NCBI RefSeq assembly: GCF_014189455.1
Contig: NZ_CP050296.1
Span: 248,001 to 312,000, forward strand
Origin: Mesorhizobium huakuii
GTDB lineage: Bacteria > Pseudomonadota > Alphaproteobacteria > Rhizobiales > Rhizobiaceae
DNA: 64,000 nt
Reading direction: 5' to 3'
Shown: positions 62,010 through 64,000 of the stretch, in pieces
Numbering within the stretch: position 1 is the first letter of the stretch
How the letters are laid out: every line of letters begins with the position of its first letter
The notes under the pieces: generated by a model
Databases searched by the model: none
What the model was told of the DNA's origin: nothing
The model's input: the letters and a program-made list of their open reading frames with translations, nothing else
Position numbers and translations under genes: made by a program

Positions 62010-62801
62010 TCAATCATCATAGCTGTGCCCTGCCCGCAGACCGTCACGCACGCGCGCTGCGATCGCCAAAAACTCCGGCGTCTCGCGGATGTCGAGCGGG
62101 CGCTCCTTCGGCAGCGTCGATTCGATGATGTCGCTGACCCGGCCGGGCCGCGGCGACATCACCACGATCCGAGTCGACAGATACACGGCCTCCGGAATGG
62201 AGTGGGTGACAAAGCAGATGGTCTTGTTGGTGCGCGCCCACAGTTCCAGCAATTGCTCGTTGAGGTGGTCGCGCACGATCTCGTCCAGCGCGCCGAATGG
62301 TTCGTCCATCAGCAGGAGGTCGGCGTCGAAGGCGAGCGCGCGTGCGATCGAGGCGCGCTGCTGCATGCCGCCGGACAGCTGCCAGGGGTATTTCTTTTCG
62401 AAGCCCGACAGGTTGACGAGATCGAGCGTGCGCTTGATGCGTTCCGCCTGCTCTGCCCTCGACAGGCCCATGATCTCCAGCGGCAGGCCGACATTGCGCT
62501 CGATGGTGCGCCAGGGAAAAAGGGCCGCGGCCTGGAAGACATAGCCATAGGCGCGTTTCTCGCGCGCCTGTTCAGGCGTCATGCCGTTGACCGAGATCGT
62601 GCCTGATGTCGGCTTCTCCAGATCGGCGATGACGCGCAAAAGCGTGGTCTTGCCGCAACCCGACGGTCCGATGAAGGAGACGAACTCGCCCTTGCCGATC
62701 GTCAGGTCGACATTGGACAGCGCCTGGACGGGGCCGTCATTGGTCTGGAAGGTGAGGCCAAGTTTGCTTGCCGCGACGACGGCTGGCGAAATCCCTGTCA
62801 T
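62010..62801 (-). CDS. ABC transporter ATP-binding protein
   Basis: 263 residues from the ATG at 62801: Walker A FIGPSGCGKTTLLR, Q-loop YVFQAAALFPWRTIERN, signature LSGGMQQRASIARAL, Walker B LLLMDEPFGALDE, and the switch His in CFVTHSIPEAVYLS. This is the nitrate/taurine/NMT1 (SsuB/TauB) type. The same frame is open upstream through a triple repeat, but that part is not protein-like. Confidence 0.92.
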   Translation of the reverse strand: MTGISPAVVAASKLGLTFQTNDGPVQALSNVDLTIGKGEFVSFIGPSGCGKTTLLRVIADLEKPTSGTISVNGMTPEQAREKRAYGYVFQAAALFPWRTIERNVGLPLEIMGLSRAEQAERIKRTLDLVNLSGFEKKYPWQLSGGMQQRASIARALAFDADLLLMDEPFGALDEIVRDHLNEQLLELWARTNKTICFVTHSIPEAVYLSTRIVVMSPRPGRVSDIIESTLPKERPLDIRETPEFLAIAARVRDGLRAGHSYDD

Positions 62802-62884
62802 CGGCCGTTGCCTGCCTGTTCCCGCCACAGCGGCGGCGGCCGGAATCCGATTGCTTTTATCGCGATGTTGTTTTCCACTTACCC

Positions 62885-62920
62885 TGTCCCATTTGGCCCT
62901 GTCCCACTGACCTTGTCCCA
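62885..62920. promoter_or_regulatory. Triple TGTCCCA repeat in the divergent ABC/cupin gap
   Basis: TGTCCCA occurs at 62885, 62900 and 62914, 14-15 bases apart (TGGGACA on the minus strand). It lies 84-119 bases before the ATPase start and 27-62 before the cupin start. Candidate binding site shared by both promoters, or a small tandem duplication. Confidence 0.45.
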
Positions 62921-62946
62921 CTCAGATCGACGCCCGGAGTTCCCCG

Positions 62947-63351
62947 ATGTCGCCCAAACCCACTTGTCATCTTATCCGCCCTGAAAGCACTTATGAAGGC
63001 AAGCAGGGATTGACCTATTTCGCCGGCATCGCCACGGAGTCGGTCGGCTCCTCCGGCATCTGCATGCATGTGCTCACCATGCCGCCCGGCGCCCGCGCCA
63101 AGGCGCATCTGCATGAGAACCATGAAACCGCGATCTACGTGCTCTCCGGCGAGGTCCATACCTGGTATGGCGACCGGCTCGAGCACCACATCGTCGTCAA
63201 GGCCGGCGACCTCTTCTACATTCCGGCCGGCGTGCCGCATCTGCCGGCCAATCTGAGCAACGCTCCCTCTTCGGCCGTCATTGCCCGCACCGATCCCAAT
63301 GAACAGGAGAGCGTCGTCCTGCTGCCGGAACTGGATGCGCTGGTCGCCTGA
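62947..63351 (+). CDS. Cupin-domain protein
   Basis: 134 residues, single cupin: motif 1 AHLHENHETAIYVLSGEVHT and motif 2 FYIPAGVPHLPAN, with three His and one Glu placed to bind a metal. Ligand or reaction unknown. Divergence from the ABC operon suggests that it senses or processes the imported compound. Confidence 0.85.
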   Translation: MSPKPTCHLIRPESTYEGKQGLTYFAGIATESVGSSGICMHVLTMPPGARAKAHLHENHETAIYVLSGEVHTWYGDRLEHHIVVKAGDLFYIPAGVPHLPANLSNAPSSAVIARTDPNEQESVVLLPELDALVA

Positions 63352-63368
63352 CGCTGACGGGATCGCGG

Positions 63369-63752
63369 TCATTTGCACCGCGAGACTTCCCCCATGACGT
63401 TGCCGTCCGCATCGGTGATCGTCAGCTTCTTGGCGTTCTTGGCACTGCGCTTGATGGTGAAATTGGTCGGCGCCTGTCCGTCTTCGCCTTCGGCCTCACA
63501 TGTCGCCGTCACCACCAGCGATCCGTCAGCTTGCGCTTGCGTCTTCGTGAACGTGCAGGCGCTGGCGGCGGTGATCAATTCCTTGTCGGTCAAAAGCAGC
63601 ATCTGATCGGCGGCGACTTCCTGGCCGTTGCGGTTGATGCAGCCATATTTATCGCCATAGGGCTTCGACAGGTCGATGCCTGCCGCGAATGCCTGACCGG
63701 CAGCCAAAACGACGACCATCGCAACAGACAGACTAAAACCACGCATGCTCAT
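63369..63752 (-). CDS. Small secreted protein, paralogue 1
   Basis: 127 residues: signal peptide MSMRGFSLSVAMVVVLAAGQAFA, then GDKYGCINRNGQEVAADQML LLTDKELITAASACTFTKTQ, TATCEAEGEDG and EVSRCK. Four Cys spaced for two disulfides. GGGGGA lies before the start; an ATG two codons later is possible. The next gene upstream encodes a related protein. Function unknown. Confidence 0.65.
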   Translation of the reverse strand: MSMRGFSLSVAMVVVLAAGQAFAAGIDLSKPYGDKYGCINRNGQEVAADQMLLLTDKELITAASACTFTKTQAQADGSLVVTATCEAEGEDGQAPTNFTIKRSAKNAKKLTITDADGNVMGEVSRCK

Positions 63753-63769
63753 TCCCCCATTGCCCAACG

Positions 63770-64000
63770 TTAAGAACATGATTGCAGCGGCCCCAGTTCT
63801 TCCAGGCCGGGAATGGTGACGAAGAAACCATCCCCTCCCTTGTTGGTGACCACAACGGTTTCGATCGTCGTTCCCGCCTCGCCCTCGGCGGAACAGGTAG
63901 AACGCAGCGATTGCGGGCCTGGCACTGAGGTCAATTTCTGCTCGAACCGGCAACCGCTGCCATAGGTCTCGATGCCTTCCGCGGTCAGCAGGATATAGGC
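63770..64000 (-). CDS. Small secreted protein, paralogue 2 (5' end outside the window)
   Basis: The last 76 codons are present: AYILLTAEGIETYGSGCRFE QKL, RSTCSAEGEAGTT, and a C-terminal SCS before the TAA at 63770. The order LLT--E-I-----C-F...TCSAEGE matches paralogue 1 (LLTDKELITAASACTF...TCEAEGE). The N-terminus, presumably a signal peptide, lies beyond position 64000. Confidence 0.65.
   Translation of the reverse strand, partial: AYILLTAEGIETYGSGCRFEQKLTSVPGPQSLRSTCSAEGEAGTTIETVVVTNKGGDGFFVTIPGLEELGPLQSCS

Overview
The window looks like a chromosomal segment of an alphaproteobacterium of the Rhizobiales, most likely Mesorhizobium or a close relative. This rests on the high G+C content, the alphaproteobacterial dcw gene order, the btaAB betaine-lipid genes behind a rhizobial-type Pho box, clustered GANTC (CcrM) sites, and several palindromic intergenic repeats of the kind that litter rhizobial genomes. 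I see no rRNA, tRNA, phage, insertion sequence or CRISPR array.

Positions 1-16,240 hold almost the whole division and cell wall (dcw) cluster, all on the minus strand and read from right to left: mraZ, rsmH, ftsL, ftsI, murE, murF, mraY, murD, ftsW, murG, murC, murB, then a 300-bp break, then ddlB, ftsQ and the 5' part of ftsA, which leaves the window. Most genes overlap by 1-4 bases. Ten-base-spaced TGGG repeats (a MraZ box) lie upstream of mraZ. The murB-ddlB gap carries eight GANTC sites and a perfect 15-bp inverted repeat, and is the probable internal control point for ddlB-ftsQ-ftsA.

Positions 16,640-21,540 contain a PLP-dependent sulfur amino acid enzyme, a decayed ParD/ParE module, RNase P RNA, a lytic transglycosylase, an AmpD-like amidase, a TerB/DnaJ protein and a small lipoprotein. 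Positions 21,700-32,200 contain a fused 5-oxoprolinase carrying a palindromic insertion, Pho-box-driven btaAB, a higBA module, a beta-lactamase-fold serine hydrolase, a GH25 lipoprotein lysozyme followed by decayed duplicates of its own 3' end, and an MltB-type transglycosylase ending in a heptanucleotide array.

Positions 32,190-47,400 are mixed metabolism: a type III PLP decarboxylase, an EamA exporter, an ArsR-methyltransferase/metF operon, a TrmO-like protein, a class IV aminotransferase, an SDR, MOSC, a TetR/tautomerase pair, VOC, ICMT and GFA proteins, a FabH-like synthase, and a RelBE-type module overlapping tam. Positions 47,400-64,000 hold ettA, a diguanylate cyclase, RNase T2, a hydrolase, a CoA-transferase/TPP-enzyme pair, a CHRD protein, an MGL/CGS-type enzyme divergent from an Lrp regulator, an NMT1-type ABC importer, a cupin, and two tandem secreted paralogues, the last one cut by the window edge.

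Nine single-base indels interrupt otherwise intact genes, several of them essential (murE, murF, murG, rsmH). Each is repaired by one base, most lie in or beside a short homopolymer run, and the repaired lengths are exact multiples of three. I read them as probable assembly errors, not real pseudogenes.
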